The notes under the pieces were generated by a model. That model made no database searches. It was not told the origin of the DNA and saw only the letters and a list, made by a program, of their open reading frames with translations. A stretch of DNA of 64,000 bases from Methylotuvimicrobium sp. KM2 (GTDB lineage: Bacteria; Pseudomonadota; Gammaproteobacteria; Methylococcales; Methylomonadaceae), in NCBI RefSeq assembly GCF_038051925.1, contig NZ_CP150634.1:2984300-3048299 (forward strand), read 5' to 3'. Each line of letters starts with the position of its first letter. The first letter of the stretch is position 1. Of this stretch, positions 35,638 through 45,149 are shown one piece after another. A program made the translations under genes and the position numbers.

Positions 35638-35874
35638 GGAAGAACCGGAATGTCGGCAGACTATTGCCAGATGACGACTTAACCAAATGGTAGTGATACA
35701 GAGCTGTGGGAGCGCTGGAAAATAATCTCCCCTAACCCCTCTTTTTCAAAGAGGGTGACTGAAGAATGACTCACTTTGTAATCGAAAAAGCGCTTAGGAA
35801 CTTAAAAATCAGTGTTCATCCATTAAGTCGGTGTCATGTGTGCCATTAATTAAACCCCAATTTTGAGAAACCGA

Positions 35875-37149
35875 ATGAAAATTCTTATTGTCGGCGGCGG
35901 CGGCCGCGAACATGCCTTGGCTTGGAAAGCCGCGCAATCCTCTAGCGCCGAAAAAGTCTTCGTTGCGCCCGGCAATGCCGGAACCGCATTAGAACCCAAC
36001 CTCGAAAATGTCGAAATTGCGGCTGATGACGTTAGCGCATTACTAGCCTTTGCCAAACAACAACAAATCGACCTAACCATCATCGGCCCCGAAGCGCCGT
36101 TGGTCAAAGGCATCGTCGACAGCTTTCAAGAAGCAGGCTTAAAATGCTTCGGCCCCACCGCTCAAGCCGCGCAATTGGAAGGATCGAAAGCCTTTTGCAA
36201 AGACTTCATGGCACGCCACAACATACCGACTGCCGAATACCAAACCTTCACCGATACCGCCGAAGCGATAACCTATATCGAAGCGAAAGGGGCGCCAATC
36301 GTCGTCAAAGCCGACGGACTCGCGGCAGGCAAAGGCGTGATTGTCGCGCAAACCATCGCCGAAGCGACTAGCGCAGTCGAAGACATGTTATCCGGAAATG
36401 CCTTCGGTGCAGCCGGCAATCGTGTCGTGATCGAAGAATTTTTGGCCGGAGAGGAAGCTAGCTTCATCGTCATCGCCGACGGCAAACATGCTTTGCCCAT
36501 GGCCACTTCGCAAGACCACAAAGCCCGCGACAACGGCGATAAAGGACCGAACACCGGCGGCATGGGCGCCTATTCCCCTGCCCCTATCGTGACACCGGAA
36601 ATTCATGATCGAGTCATGCGCGAGGTTATCGAGCCGACGCTGCAAGGCATGATTGAAGACGGCATTCCCTACACCGGTTTTTTATACGCGGGATTGATGA
36701 TCGCGCCAGACGGTTCGCTCAAAGTTCTCGAGTACAATTGCCGGTTCGGCGACCCGGAAACCCAACCGATCATGATGCGTCTAAAAAGCGATTTGACCGA
36801 ACTCTGCGAAGCCGCCCTAGACGGAACTCTGAATTCAGTCGAAACCGACTGGGACGAACGCGCCGCTCTAGGCGTGGTCTTGGCCGCCGGCGGTTATCCT
36901 GGCGACTACCGAAAAGGCGACGTGATCACGGGTCTACCTAAATCGGAACTAGCCGACCGGAAAGTCTTTCATGCCGGCACTCAGTTGCAAGGCAATGATA
37001 TCGTCACATCGGGTGGCCGAGTATTGTGTGCTTGCGCTTTGGGTGAAACGATTAAGGATGCTCAAGACAATGCCTATGCATTAACCGCCGAGATACAATG
37101 GGATGGCATCTATTATCGAACCGATATCGGCTTTAAGGCTATTCGATAA
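35875..37149 (+). CDS. purD: Phosphoribosylamine-glycine ligase
   Basis: 424 residues. ATP-grasp enzyme that joins glycine to phosphoribosylamine in purine synthesis. Present are the N-terminal LIVGGGGREHALAWK, the lid region PIVVKADGLAAGKGV, RDNGDKGPNTGGMGAYSP and the metal-binding EYNCRFGDPETQ. Start at ATG 35875; a TTG four codons upstream is in frame. purH and purD are commonly neighbours, here split by repeats. Confidence 0.96.
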   Translation: MKILIVGGGGREHALAWKAAQSSSAEKVFVAPGNAGTALEPNLENVEIAADDVSALLAFAKQQQIDLTIIGPEAPLVKGIVDSFQEAGLKCFGPTAQAAQLEGSKAFCKDFMARHNIPTAEYQTFTDTAEAITYIEAKGAPIVVKADGLAAGKGVIVAQTIAEATSAVEDMLSGNAFGAAGNRVVIEEFLAGEEASFIVIADGKHALPMATSQDHKARDNGDKGPNTGGMGAYSPAPIVTPEIHDRVMREVIEPTLQGMIEDGIPYTGFLYAGLMIAPDGSLKVLEYNCRFGDPETQPIMMRLKSDLTELCEAALDGTLNSVETDWDERAALGVVLAAGGYPGDYRKGDVITGLPKSELADRKVFHAGTQLQGNDIVTSGGRVLCACALGETIKDAQDNAYALTAEIQWDGIYYRTDIGFKAIR

Positions 37150-37160
37150 ATTTCATCCTA

Positions 37161-37205
37161 AGCACGTAGCCCGGATTGCGCTGCGCTCCATCCGGGCTAC
37201 GTGCT
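37161..37205. repeat. Family G palindrome G3
   Basis: A compact 45-bp palindrome, AGCACGTAGCCCGGAT against ATCCGGGCTACGTGCT, just after purD. It may act as a transcript 3' end. Confidence 0.8.
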
Positions 37206-37311
37206 TTAACCAAAGAAAAGGGGTCAGGTTCTGAGGTATCCCCACGAAATAGCCAAATAAAACAATTTTTTGGCTGAAAATTCGTTGATAGATATATTTA
37301 TTTTTTATCAT

Positions 37312-37489
37312 CGTTCCTACGCTCTGCGCCACTGCCATTAAGTTAAGCCGTCACAGAGATAAGTAATGCTTGCATTCAGGCTCTAATGTGCCTCAAAAGC
37401 TTGCCATCCATGGCACTGGATTCCGCCAGTCCATGGCGGAATGACGGGTTTCCCTTAACTTAATGGCAGTGATACTCTGCGTGGGAACG
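37312..37489. repeat. Family F hairpin split by element J
   Basis: The left arm CGTTCCTACGCTCTGCG (37312-37328) and right arm CTCTGCGTGGGAACGAG (37475-) rejoin into a typical REP hairpin when the segment 37329-37474 is removed with one copy of CTCTGCG. Confidence 0.75.
37329..37474. mobile_element. 146-bp inverted-repeat element J inserted in a hairpin loop
   Basis: It has perfect 18-bp inverted ends (CACTGCCATTAAGTTAAG and its complement at 37455-37472). It is flanked by the 7-bp direct repeat CTCTGCG. The inside holds another small palindrome, GCCATCCATGGC. A lone left end is also seen at 35408. Confidence 0.75.
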
Positions 37490-37581
37490 AGCGTTTTGTG
37501 GGGATACCTCAGGGTCAGGTTACTTTTCGTCTTATCGCAGGTTATAAAAATCGTAACCGACTTCCCTTTTTACCCTGTCCA

Positions 37582-38301
37582 TCAACCCTGAATTTTTCTT
37601 TCAAGTTCTTCGCGACTCATGTGCCTGACATCCTCGCCTTTAACCATGTATATCACATGTTCGCAGATGTTACAGGCATGATCGCCGATTCTTTCTAATG
37701 CTCGCGCCGTCCACAAGACATCAAGCGTTCGCCTGACATTGCGCGGGTCTTCCATCATCCTCGCCACCATTTGACGAATGATGCTGCCGTATTCGCGATC
37801 GACCATGGCATCCTGACCGGTAATCGACACGGCACTTTCGACATTTAAACGCGCAAAGGCATCCAAGGCACCGCGCAGCATTTTCATAACCAACTCGGCC
37901 AAATGCTGTATCTCGTAATATTCCTCGTTTCGAGTTTGTCCTCCGGTATCGCTCAAATGAATTGCCATTTCCGCGATTTTAGTCGCCTCATCGCCGATAC
38001 GTTCCAAATCGTTAATCGTTCGAATCACCGACAACAACAAACGCAGATCGAACGCGGCAGGCTGACGCTTGGCTAAAATTTCGGTACAGGCCTGATCGAT
38101 TTGCTTTTCGAGCCGGTTGACAAAATCGTCTTGTTGAATCACTTGCTCGGCAATTTCCATATCGTAACTGGTAAACGACAATGCGGCCAATTCGATTTGC
38201 CTTTCGACAATACCGCCCATCTTCAAAACGCTATTACGGATATCCTCGAGCTCCACGTTGTAATGACTCGAAATATGATGTCCGATTTTATTGATATCCA
38301 T
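37582..38301 (-). CDS. phoU: Phosphate signalling protein PhoU
   Basis: 239 residues forming two three-helix PhoU repeats, each with the metal-site pattern ExxxD (ERIGDEATKIAE near 79-90 and ERIGDHACNICEHV near 183-196). PhoU links the Pst transporter to the PhoR kinase and holds phosphate import and Pho regulon expression down when phosphate is plentiful. It is the last gene of the pst locus, though a 600-base repeat-filled gap separates it from pstB. Confidence 0.95.
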   Translation of the reverse strand: MDINKIGHHISSHYNVELEDIRNSVLKMGGIVERQIELAALSFTSYDMEIAEQVIQQDDFVNRLEKQIDQACTEILAKRQPAAFDLRLLLSVIRTINDLERIGDEATKIAEMAIHLSDTGGQTRNEEYYEIQHLAELVMKMLRGALDAFARLNVESAVSITGQDAMVDREYGSIIRQMVARMMEDPRNVRRTLDVLWTARALERIGDHACNICEHVIYMVKGEDVRHMSREELERKIQG

Positions 38302-38592
38302 TGTTTATCCTCGCATGAAAGCGTAGTTAATAAATAAGCCCGAAATAGCGATTCCGACTGAGAACAGAAATCCTCCCGCAGAGGTGCAGAGGCGCGGGGA
38401 AGCGAAGTCATTACAGCCTGAACGACTTTGGTGTTCAAGGGCGATATAGCATCCCTCCCCCACCAAAGTTTCTATGCAGCGTGGGAACTATTTAAACCCT
38501 TCTTTCCCTGCGCCTCTGCGCGAAATTGGCTCGTTCCTTAGCCAATGCGTCCTCGATACCGTTGATAGTTGTTTGACGTTCCCGGCTTCGAC

Positions 38593-38668
38593 ATCGCGAT
38601 CAAGGGATCGCTCCCACAATGGAGCATGCAACAAATTGTTTGTGGGAGCGACGCCTTCGTCGCGATTA
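38593..38668. repeat. REP-like hairpin (CTCCCAC...GTGGGAG), family K
   Basis: CTCCCACAA and TTTGTGGGAG form the stem, flanked by CGCGAT copies. A related hairpin is at 63838-63890. Confidence 0.65.
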
Positions 38669-38702
38669 ACGCAGAGCCGGGGAACGATGAAAAATCTCAT
38701 TC

Positions 38703-38862
38703 TATACCCATCGCAGATCAAAATTCGGCGCCAAGGTGTCCGTCAAAGGACGCCGTGAATACATCCCTGTAGGCTCTATGCCAGCTCCATGCTGGCAAAG
38801 CCTTTGCCGCACACCCTGGCGCCTCCTCAGGCACTGCCGAAATTTGAAGTGCGAAAGGTATA
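38703..38862. repeat. Family A element A4 (core hairpin present, C site empty)
   Basis: 160-bp copy with typical family A ends. It contains GGACGCCGTGAATACATCCC uninterrupted, so it is the empty-site reference for the C insertions in A1 and A5. GCCAGCTCCATGCTGGC is also intact. Confidence 0.85.
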
Positions 38863-38904
38863 TAACCTTTATTCTTTGCGCCTCTGCGCGAAATTAAAAT
38901 TCCT

Positions 38905-39741
38905 TTAGCCGTAACGACCGGTGATGTAATCCTCGGTTTGTTTTTTCGACGGATTCGTGAATAAATGACTGGTATTGTCGAATTCGATCAATTTGCCCAT
39001 GTACATGAACGCCGTGTAATCGGATACGCGCGCCGCTTGCTGCATGTTGTGCGTGACAATCACAATCGTGTATTTCTCTTTCAATTCGTTGATCAGCTCT
39101 TCAATTTTCAGCGTTGAAATAGGATCCAGAGCCGATGCCGGTTCGTCCAGTAACAAGACCTCCGGCTCGATCGCAATTGCCCTAGCAATCACGAGCCGTT
39201 GCTGCTGACCGCCCGACATACCTAAAGCATTGTCATGCAGTCTATCTTTAACCTCATCCCAAAGCGCCGCGCCGCGCAAAGCCTCCTCGACGGTCTCGTC
39301 GAGTGTTCTGCGATCGTTAATACCTTGTATCCGCAAGCCGTAAGCGACGTTTTCATAGATCGACTTCGGAAACGGATTGGGCTTTTGAAACACCATTCCG
39401 ACCCGTCGGCGCAAAGCCGCGACATTTACCGATTTCGCGTAAATATTTTCATCATCGAGCAAAATAGTGCCCTCGATTCTAACATTATCGACCAGGTCGT
39501 TCATGCGATTGATACAGCGCAGCAATGTCGATTTTCCGCAGCCGCTCGGACCGATATAGGCAGTCACTTTTTGCCGCGGAATATGCATATCGATGCCGTA
39601 TAAAGCTTGCTGATCGCCATAGAATAGATTCAGATTTTGTACCTTGATACACACTTCTTCTTGAGCCATGCCTTGCGGCTTCTTATCTTGAGTCAATGCA
39701 TCCAAATCGAGCATGTGTTTCCGTAAGGGTTGATTCGTCAT
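38905..39741 (-). CDS. pstB: Phosphate ABC transporter, ATP-binding protein
   Basis: 278 residues. Walker [10 protein letters not shown], signature [12 protein letters not shown], Walker [13 protein letters not shown] and switch His VTHNMQQA are all intact. It drives phosphate import with PstA and PstC. The N-terminus is about 20 residues longer than in E. coli. Repeat D3 lies directly upstream, so its ribosome-binding region (AAGGCTAGG) is contributed by the element end. Confidence 0.96.
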   Translation of the reverse strand: MTNQPLRKHMLDLDALTQDKKPQGMAQEEVCIKVQNLNLFYGDQQALYGIDMHIPRQKVTAYIGPSGCGKSTLLRCINRMNDLVDNVRIEGTILLDDENIYAKSVNVAALRRRVGMVFQKPNPFPKSIYENVAYGLRIQGINDRRTLDETVEEALRGAALWDEVKDRLHDNALGMSGGQQQRLVIARAIAIEPEVLLLDEPASALDPISTLKIEELINELKEKYTIVIVTHNMQQAARVSDYTAFMYMGKLIEFDNTSHLFTNPSKKQTEDYITGRYG

Positions 39742-39747
39742 GGTGTT

Positions 39748-39856
39748 TAACCTAGCCTTAACATTTTATAATCGCAAACCATTGTAATTAAAATAAAAAA
39801 TAGAGAATAAACAAACACTAAATAGCCTAGTGACCACATTTGTTAAAGCTAGGTTA
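39748..39856. mobile_element. Family D miniature inverted-repeat element D3 between pstA and pstB
   Basis: 109-bp AT-rich element with inverted ends TAACCTAGCCTTAACATTTT and CATTTGTTAAAGCTAGGTTA. Read in the gene direction it begins exactly at the pstA TAA stop codon and ends 6 bases before the pstB start codon. Confidence 0.75.
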
Positions 39857-41506
39857 ACCTTCCAAAGCCCGGTATTTTTCGCGCAGATGATTTCTGATAG
39901 CAACCGCCGATAAATTCAATCCGACGATCACGACGACCAATAATAAGGATGTGGCATAAACCAAGGGCCTCGCCGCTTCGACATTCGGACTTTGAAAACC
40001 GACGTCGTAAATATGAAAACCCAAATGCATGAATTTTCTATCCAAATGCAAAAATGGAAAATTGCCGTCCAGCGGCAGCGATGGCGCTAATTTGACGACG
40101 CCGACCAACATTAAAGGCGCAACTTCGCCGGCCGCCCTAGCAACCGCCAAGATCAAACCGGTCATCATCGCGGGACTGGCCATCGGCAACACGGTTCGCC
40201 AAAGCGTTTCGGCCTTCGTCGCACCCAAGGCCAGGCTGCCTTCGCGGATCGATTTCGGAATACGCGACAAGCCTTCCTCGGTCGATACGATCACGACCGG
40301 CAATGTCAATAAGGCCAGCGTAATCGACGCCCACAATAAGCCCGGCGTTCCGAAAACCGGTGCAGGAGCGGCTTCCGGAAAAAACAGCTGGTCGATATTA
40401 CCGCCTAGAATGTACACTAAAAAACCCAAGCCGAACACGCCGTAGACGATCGACGGGACGCCGGCCAGATTATTGACCGCAATGCGAATCAAGCGTGTCG
40501 TAAAGCCCTGCTTCGCATATTCTCGCATATAAATCGCCGCGATCACGCCAAGCGGCGTCACGATCACCGACATAATAATGACCATCATCACGGTACCGAA
40601 GATTGCCGGGAATATGCCGCCTTCAGTATTCGCCTCGCGCGGGTCGTCCAGCAAAAATTCGGCAATTTTTTCGAAATAATGCCCAGTCTTGGCCCAAACA
40701 CTCATCGTATTCGGGCGATAAATTCTGACCAACTTAGCCAAAGGCATATCGATTTCACGACCATCGGCAGCCTTCATCACCAAGGAATCTCTGTTGATCG
40801 TCTTATACAAACCTTGCAACTCAGCTTGATAGGCCCGGTATTGCCGCTCGTACTCATCGCGTTCGACCGAAAGCTCTCGTTCCGCCTGTTCATCCCATTG
40901 CTCGTTCAATTCCAAGCGTCTTTGTTTAAGCCTCAGGCGCTCCAAACCGTAATTCACTGCGCCGATTTCCTTCTTTTCGAGTCGTTGAATTTGCTTATAG
41001 ACCGACAAGGCATCACGTAATCTCTCCGACACGACCGAAAATACTTGCGGACCGTCGGCGATCACTTGCCCTTCTTGCTTGAGTGCAACCGGATAACCGT
41101 AAAAATTGCCCCATTCACGCCGCTCGATTACGAGAATATCGTCTGGATACTGTCGGCTCTGAATATTACGGTCCAGAATCCAGCGAAAATCCATACCGGT
41201 TAAATCTCGATTGCCGATTTTGATCAGGTGCTGCACCAGCAGATCCGCATCGTCTGACATCTTATGACCCGAAGCACGCGCCATCAAAGCCGTTGTGGCG
41301 CTGGTATCGACAACCTCGCCGATAATGGTTTGCTTGCGTCCGTCTTCCATATAACTAAATTCGGCGACATCCGAAGGCCAAAAATGCAAGGCTCCACGAT
41401 ACACGATCAACGCCAATAGGCCAACCACCAAAATCAGACAAGTGCTGACTGCCGCGGCATTGAGCCAAATCCAAGGGGAACCGCTTCTAAACCATCGTTT
41501 GATCAT
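39854..41506 (-). CDS. pstA: Phosphate ABC transporter, permease PstA (long form)
   Basis: 550 residues, against about 296 in E. coli. After the first helix (about 16-36) there is a large extra region of about 230 residues with a charged coiled-coil segment (about 160-230). The normal permease core follows from about 290 (GTVMMVIIMSVIVTPLGVIAA), with the EAA-type loop SIREGSLALGATKAETLWR. Long PstA/PstC forms of this type are known in other gammaproteobacteria. It overlaps the pstC stop by 4 bases. Its TAA stop lies at the boundary of repeat D3. Confidence 0.93.
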   Translation of the reverse strand: MIKRWFRSGSPWIWLNAAAVSTCLILVVGLLALIVYRGALHFWPSDVAEFSYMEDGRKQTIIGEVVDTSATTALMARASGHKMSDDADLLVQHLIKIGNRDLTGMDFRWILDRNIQSRQYPDDILVIERREWGNFYGYPVALKQEGQVIADGPQVFSVVSERLRDALSVYKQIQRLEKKEIGAVNYGLERLRLKQRRLELNEQWDEQAERELSVERDEYERQYRAYQAELQGLYKTINRDSLVMKAADGREIDMPLAKLVRIYRPNTMSVWAKTGHYFEKIAEFLLDDPREANTEGGIFPAIFGTVMMVIIMSVIVTPLGVIAAIYMREYAKQGFTTRLIRIAVNNLAGVPSIVYGVFGLGFLVYILGGNIDQLFFPEAAPAPVFGTPGLLWASITLALLTLPVVIVSTEEGLSRIPKSIREGSLALGATKAETLWRTVLPMASPAMMTGLILAVARAAGEVAPLMLVGVVKLAPSLPLDGNFPFLHLDRKFMHLGFHIYDVGFQSPNVEAARPLVYATSLLLVVVIVGLNLSAVAIRNHLREKYRALEG

Positions 41507-43773
41507 AAGGAACTGTATTTTTCACGTAAGCGCTGGCGAATCAACTCGGCCAAGGTATTAACGACAAAGGTAAACAAAAATAACACTAAGGCAGCCAAAA
41601 ACAGTACCCGGTAATGTGTGCTATCGACTTCGGACTCGGGCATCTCGACCGCGATATTGGCCGATAAGGTGCGCATACCCTGGAATATACTCAAATCCAT
41701 CACCGGCGTATTACCGGTCGACATTAATACGATCATCGTCTCGCCAACCGCCCGACCGAGTCCGATCATGATCGCCGAAAAAATCCCGGGACTGGCCGTC
41801 AACAGTACAACGCGCGTCATTGTTTGCCAAGGCGTCGCGCCCAGGGCGAGAGAGCCGACCGTTAAATGTCTCGGAACAGAAAAAATGGCATCCTCGGCGA
41901 TCGAAAATATCGTCGGAATGATCGCAAAGCCCATCGCCAAGCCAACCACCAAGGCATTTCGTTGGTCATAGCCGATGCCCCATTCGGCATCGAGCCAATG
42001 GCGCAGACTGCCGCCGAACAGCCATGATTCCAAAGGAACGCTGATTAAAAACGCAAACCAGCCGCTCAACAAAATGATGGGGATCAACAAGGCGGCATCC
42101 CAGCCATCCGGAATCTTATGCCTCACCGATTCCGGCAATAATTGCCATAGGTAGGCGAAAACCAGCACCGCCGGCGGCATCGTGAGCAAAAGCGTGAAAA
42201 TGCCGGCCAAATGCTCTTCGACAAACGGCGCAAGCCAAAGACCGGCGAGAAAGCCCAAAATAACAGTCGGCAACGCTTCCATGATCTCGATACCGGGCTT
42301 CACCAGCGTGCGCATGCGTGGGGCCATGAAATAAGCGGTATAAACCGCGCCCATCAAAGCCAGCGGTACCGCAATGAGCATCGCATAAAAAGCGGCTTTC
42401 AAGGTGCCGAATACCAATGGCGTCAAACTATATTTCGGTTCGAAATCATTGCTCGCCGAGGAAGACTGCCAAATATAGTCGGGCTTCGGGTAGCTTTCAT
42501 ACCAGACTTTTTGCCATAACGATTTGACGGAAACCTCCGGATGATCGTTTTCGACCGACCAGAAATCCATGAAGCCCGACTCGGATTCGACGATAAACGC
42601 ATTGGCTCGCGGCGACATCGAAACCGTTTTCGGCATTCCATTCGACACCTGTGTTTCGATCAACTGCCGCTCGGCGGTCGTATGATAAATACCGGCGACG
42701 CCTGCGGTATCGACTACGATAAAACCTTTGCGGCGCTGCTCGGCATTGATGCCGGCAACCGCCTGTTCCGATACCTTGAACGATCGGATTTTTTGCATCG
42801 CCGGATTATTCCGGGCATCCCTGACCACGCTCCATTGCGCAACCAATCCGCCCGAATCGCCGATCAATAATGAAATACTGCCGTTCAAAAAAACCATCGA
42901 GGTCAATTTACGACCGGCTTCGATTACATTCAGATGCTGGCGAATCACCGGTTTCGACTTATCGGCAATATCGAAAAAACTTAAACGACCTTCGCTATCG
43001 GCGAGATATAAATTGCGTTGATCCTTGTCCATCAAGATAAACGCAATATCGAGAGCCGGCACATCGAGTATGCTGTCGGTCCGTTCGAAATCTTCATCAT
43101 CATCGAACAACGAACGCTTCTTTTCGAAGCTCGTCAATATCACACGTTTATCCGACGTTTTGGCGACCATTGTGGTCTGATCGTCATCGACACGAATTGC
43201 AATCTTTTCGAGTGCTTGACCTGATTCATCCAAAACCAGCGGTTCTCGTCCCAACGGATAATCGACAACAGGGGTTATAACCCGCCGATTTTCCGGGTAT
43301 GACACATTGTACTTGTGTTTCAGTACGATCACGCGACCGTCCGATAGACCGTAAACGGCAACACCTTTCTCGGGACCGCCATCGGCGAAACTGCTAATCC
43401 GAGCGCTTTCCGGCAAAACGATTGAATGAATCAATAGCGTTTTACCGGTCGGCGCGGCAAAGAAAATAACCCGGCCGTTTTCGGTGAAACGCACGCCAAC
43501 TTCATTTTGCTCCTCGACAGCCAACATAGCGGTGTCGCCAAGCGCCTGCTCCGGCACAGGGTAATGCGCGACAGATTCTGCGCTAGGCTCGATAAACAAC
43601 GGCCACACAACATACAATAAATAGAAAAAAATCAACATTATCGCGGCGATGATGCTCAAGCCGCCAACGATAACGCCGTAACGAGCCACACTGTCCTTGA
43701 TGAGTCGCCAACGCGGATAGAAGCCCGTCATGGCATTCAGAGAGGCCGAAGCCTCGGAGTTCGGTTCTGTCAT
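41503..43773 (-). CDS. pstC: Phosphate ABC transporter, permease PstC (long form)
   Basis: 756 residues, more than twice the E. coli length. The first helix (about 37-57) is followed by a large, probably periplasmic, beta-rich region of roughly 350 residues, possibly beta-propeller-like (repeated FADGGPEKGVAVYGLSDGR, YLADSEGRLSFFD, GLVAQWSVVRD). The permease core begins near 445 (PLVFGTLKAAFYAMLIAVP) and has the EAA loop SLALGATPWQTMTRVV. The large domain may check periplasmic phosphate-binding protein docking; that is speculation. The start is the first ATG after repeat F2. Confidence 0.92.
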   Translation of the reverse strand: MTEPNSEASASLNAMTGFYPRWRLIKDSVARYGVIVGGLSIIAAIMLIFFYLLYVVWPLFIEPSAESVAHYPVPEQALGDTAMLAVEEQNEVGVRFTENGRVIFFAAPTGKTLLIHSIVLPESARISSFADGGPEKGVAVYGLSDGRVIVLKHKYNVSYPENRRVITPVVDYPLGREPLVLDESGQALEKIAIRVDDDQTTMVAKTSDKRVILTSFEKKRSLFDDDEDFERTDSILDVPALDIAFILMDKDQRNLYLADSEGRLSFFDIADKSKPVIRQHLNVIEAGRKLTSMVFLNGSISLLIGDSGGLVAQWSVVRDARNNPAMQKIRSFKVSEQAVAGINAEQRRKGFIVVDTAGVAGIYHTTAERQLIETQVSNGMPKTVSMSPRANAFIVESESGFMDFWSVENDHPEVSVKSLWQKVWYESYPKPDYIWQSSSASNDFEPKYSLTPLVFGTLKAAFYAMLIAVPLALMGAVYTAYFMAPRMRTLVKPGIEIMEALPTVILGFLAGLWLAPFVEEHLAGIFTLLLTMPPAVLVFAYLWQLLPESVRHKIPDGWDAALLIPIILLSGWFAFLISVPLESWLFGGSLRHWLDAEWGIGYDQRNALVVGLAMGFAIIPTIFSIAEDAIFSVPRHLTVGSLALGATPWQTMTRVVLLTASPGIFSAIMIGLGRAVGETMIVLMSTGNTPVMDLSIFQGMRTLSANIAVEMPESEVDSTHYRVLFLAALVLFLFTFVVNTLAELIRQRLREKYSSL

Positions 43774-43815
43774 ATGGATGGTTGAATGATCAATGCCGCT
43801 AGAAAATAGTTAATG

Positions 43816-43958
43816 CGTAATTATTGACACCCTCCTATCGTTCCCACGCTCCGGCGTGGGAATGAAGACCGAGACGCTCTAGCGTCTCGTACCGCTGGAG
43901 CGGTACTCAGGCGTTCCCACGTAGAGCGTGGGAACGCTAATTTCCGGGGGACTGAATA
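43816..43958. repeat. Family F composite repeat F2 (inverted copy of F1)
   Basis: Reverse complement of the unit at 33541-33680 with only scattered differences: the same three hairpins in reverse order, from CGTAATTATT to GGGGGACTGAATA. It lies between pstS and pstC. Confidence 0.85.
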
Positions 43959-44073
43959 GTTACGTTAATACTTCCCGATATAATGTGCTCGATTTAACTG
44001 TGCCGGAGAATAGTGAAATAATGCTGCTTTTAGACTACCTGTCAAGCGCCGATTTCATCTTTCATCTTTCATC

Positions 44074-45060
44074 TCATTTTATCAACCCCAGAACTTTATT
44101 GGCGACCTTGGCCGGCAACGGGATATAGCCGTCTTTAATGACGACTTGTTGACCGGTTTTGGATAAAACCATTTTGATGAATTCTTGCTCGAGCGGCGCT
44201 AAAGGTTTATTCGGATGTTTGTTGACGTAGACATATAAAAAACGCGCCAACGGATAAGTACCGGCAATCGCGTTTTCCGGCGTCGCATCGACATAGGCCT
44301 GCCCTTCTCTTGACGCCAGCGCAACCGTTTTGACCCCGGAAGTCTTATAGCCTAAACCGGAATAACCGATTCCATTGAGCGAACTGGTTACCGATTGTAC
44401 GACCGATGCCGAACCGGGTTGTTCGTTGACATTATTCTTAAAATCGCCTTTACACAAGGCCTCATCTTTGAAATAACCGTATGTGCCGGATACGGAATTG
44501 CGTCCGTATAGTTGTATGCTTTGGTTTTGCCAAGCACCATCAAGCCCTGCCTGTCCCCAAGTCACGATATCGCTTGGATAACCGCATTTACGTGTCGACG
44601 ACAAAATCGCATCGACTTGTGCCAAGGTCAAACCTTGGACCGGATTGTCCTTATTGACGAATACCGCTAGGGCATCTATAGCGACAGGAATCGCAGTCGG
44701 TTTATAGCCGTATCTACTTTCGAAAGCATCTAATTCGTTATCCTTCATTTTCCGACTCATCGGCCCGAGATTGGCTTTACCTTCGGTCAACGCCGGCGGC
44801 GCGGTCGAAGAACCCGCAGCCTGCACCTGAATATTGACGCTTGGATAAATACGCTTGAATTCCTCGGCCCACAAGGTCATTAAATTGGCAAGTGTGTCGG
44901 AGCCTTCACTCGACAGATTGCCGGATACGCCGCTCACTTTATGATAGTCGGATAGACCGGGATCGACCGTCTGCACGGCTCCAGCGGGGCCGGCAACTAA
45001 AGAAGCCATAGAAAAACTCAATATCAGAGTTATTTTGTTAAAGCTGTATGAAAACATCAT
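44074..45060 (-). CDS. pstS: Phosphate ABC transporter, phosphate-binding protein
   Basis: About 328 residues. A signal peptide ([25 protein letters not shown]) precedes the phosphate-binding fold. The phosphate-ligand loops GSDTLANLM and [10 protein letters not shown], plus [11 protein letters not shown], are visible. This is the shorter family type with a C-terminal [17 protein letters not shown] region. Start at ATG 45060; an ATG ten codons upstream is in frame but would spoil the signal peptide. A Pho box precedes it. Confidence 0.93.
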   Translation of the reverse strand: MMFSYSFNKITLILSFSMASLVAGPAGAVQTVDPGLSDYHKVSGVSGNLSSEGSDTLANLMTLWAEEFKRIYPSVNIQVQAAGSSTAPPALTEGKANLGPMSRKMKDNELDAFESRYGYKPTAIPVAIDALAVFVNKDNPVQGLTLAQVDAILSSTRKCGYPSDIVTWGQAGLDGAWQNQSIQLYGRNSVSGTYGYFKDEALCKGDFKNNVNEQPGSASVVQSVTSSLNGIGYSGLGYKTSGVKTVALASREGQAYVDATPENAIAGTYPLARFLYVYVNKHPNKPLAPLEQEFIKMVLSKTGQQVVIKDGYIPLPAKVANKVLGLIK

Positions 45061-45115
45061 GAATCGACTCTCTAATGAAGGTAACGCCATTATTCCATTG
45101 CGGAACGATTGGATA

Positions 45116-45149
45116 AGAATATGACTTCTATATTACAAGATTATGACAA
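45116..45149 (-). promoter_or_regulatory. Pho box and -10 of the pstS promoter
   Basis: On the minus strand TTGTCATAATCTTGTAAT (45149-45132) is two 7-base TTGTxAT repeats at 11-base spacing, as in PhoB sites. TATTCT (45121-45116) follows after 10 bases, the usual distance to a -10 box. It overlaps the last codons and stop of sixA. Activation by PhoB under phosphate limitation is inferred. Confidence 0.65.

Larger units (their letters stand above)
35375..35874. other. purH-purD gap filled with repeats
   Basis: The 500-base gap holds a half-end of family J (CACTGCCATTAAG at 35408), repeat B3 and two family F hairpins. The rest (35640-35870) shows a short inverted repeat, CCCCTCTTTTTCAAAGAGGG, and no gene. 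Confidence 0.6.
37231..37512. mobile_element. 282-bp inverted-repeat element I with 9-bp target duplication
   Basis: The ends CTGAGGTATCCCCAC and GTGGGGATACCTCAG are perfect inverted repeats. The element is flanked by GGTCAGGTT on both sides (37222-37230 and 37513-37521), and the flanks join to GGGGTCAGGTTACTTTT. It carries a family F hairpin that is itself split by element J. No open frame of note is present. Confidence 0.75.
38302..38904. other. phoU-pstB gap filled with repeats
   Basis: 603 bases without a gene. The contents are a direct repeat GCGCCTCTGCGCGAAATT (near 38511 and 38878), a hairpin pair CGCTCCCACAA/TTGTGGGAGCG at 38590-38670, and family A element A4. The gap probably uncouples phoU from pstSCAB or contains its own promoter, which I could not identify. 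Confidence 0.6.
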
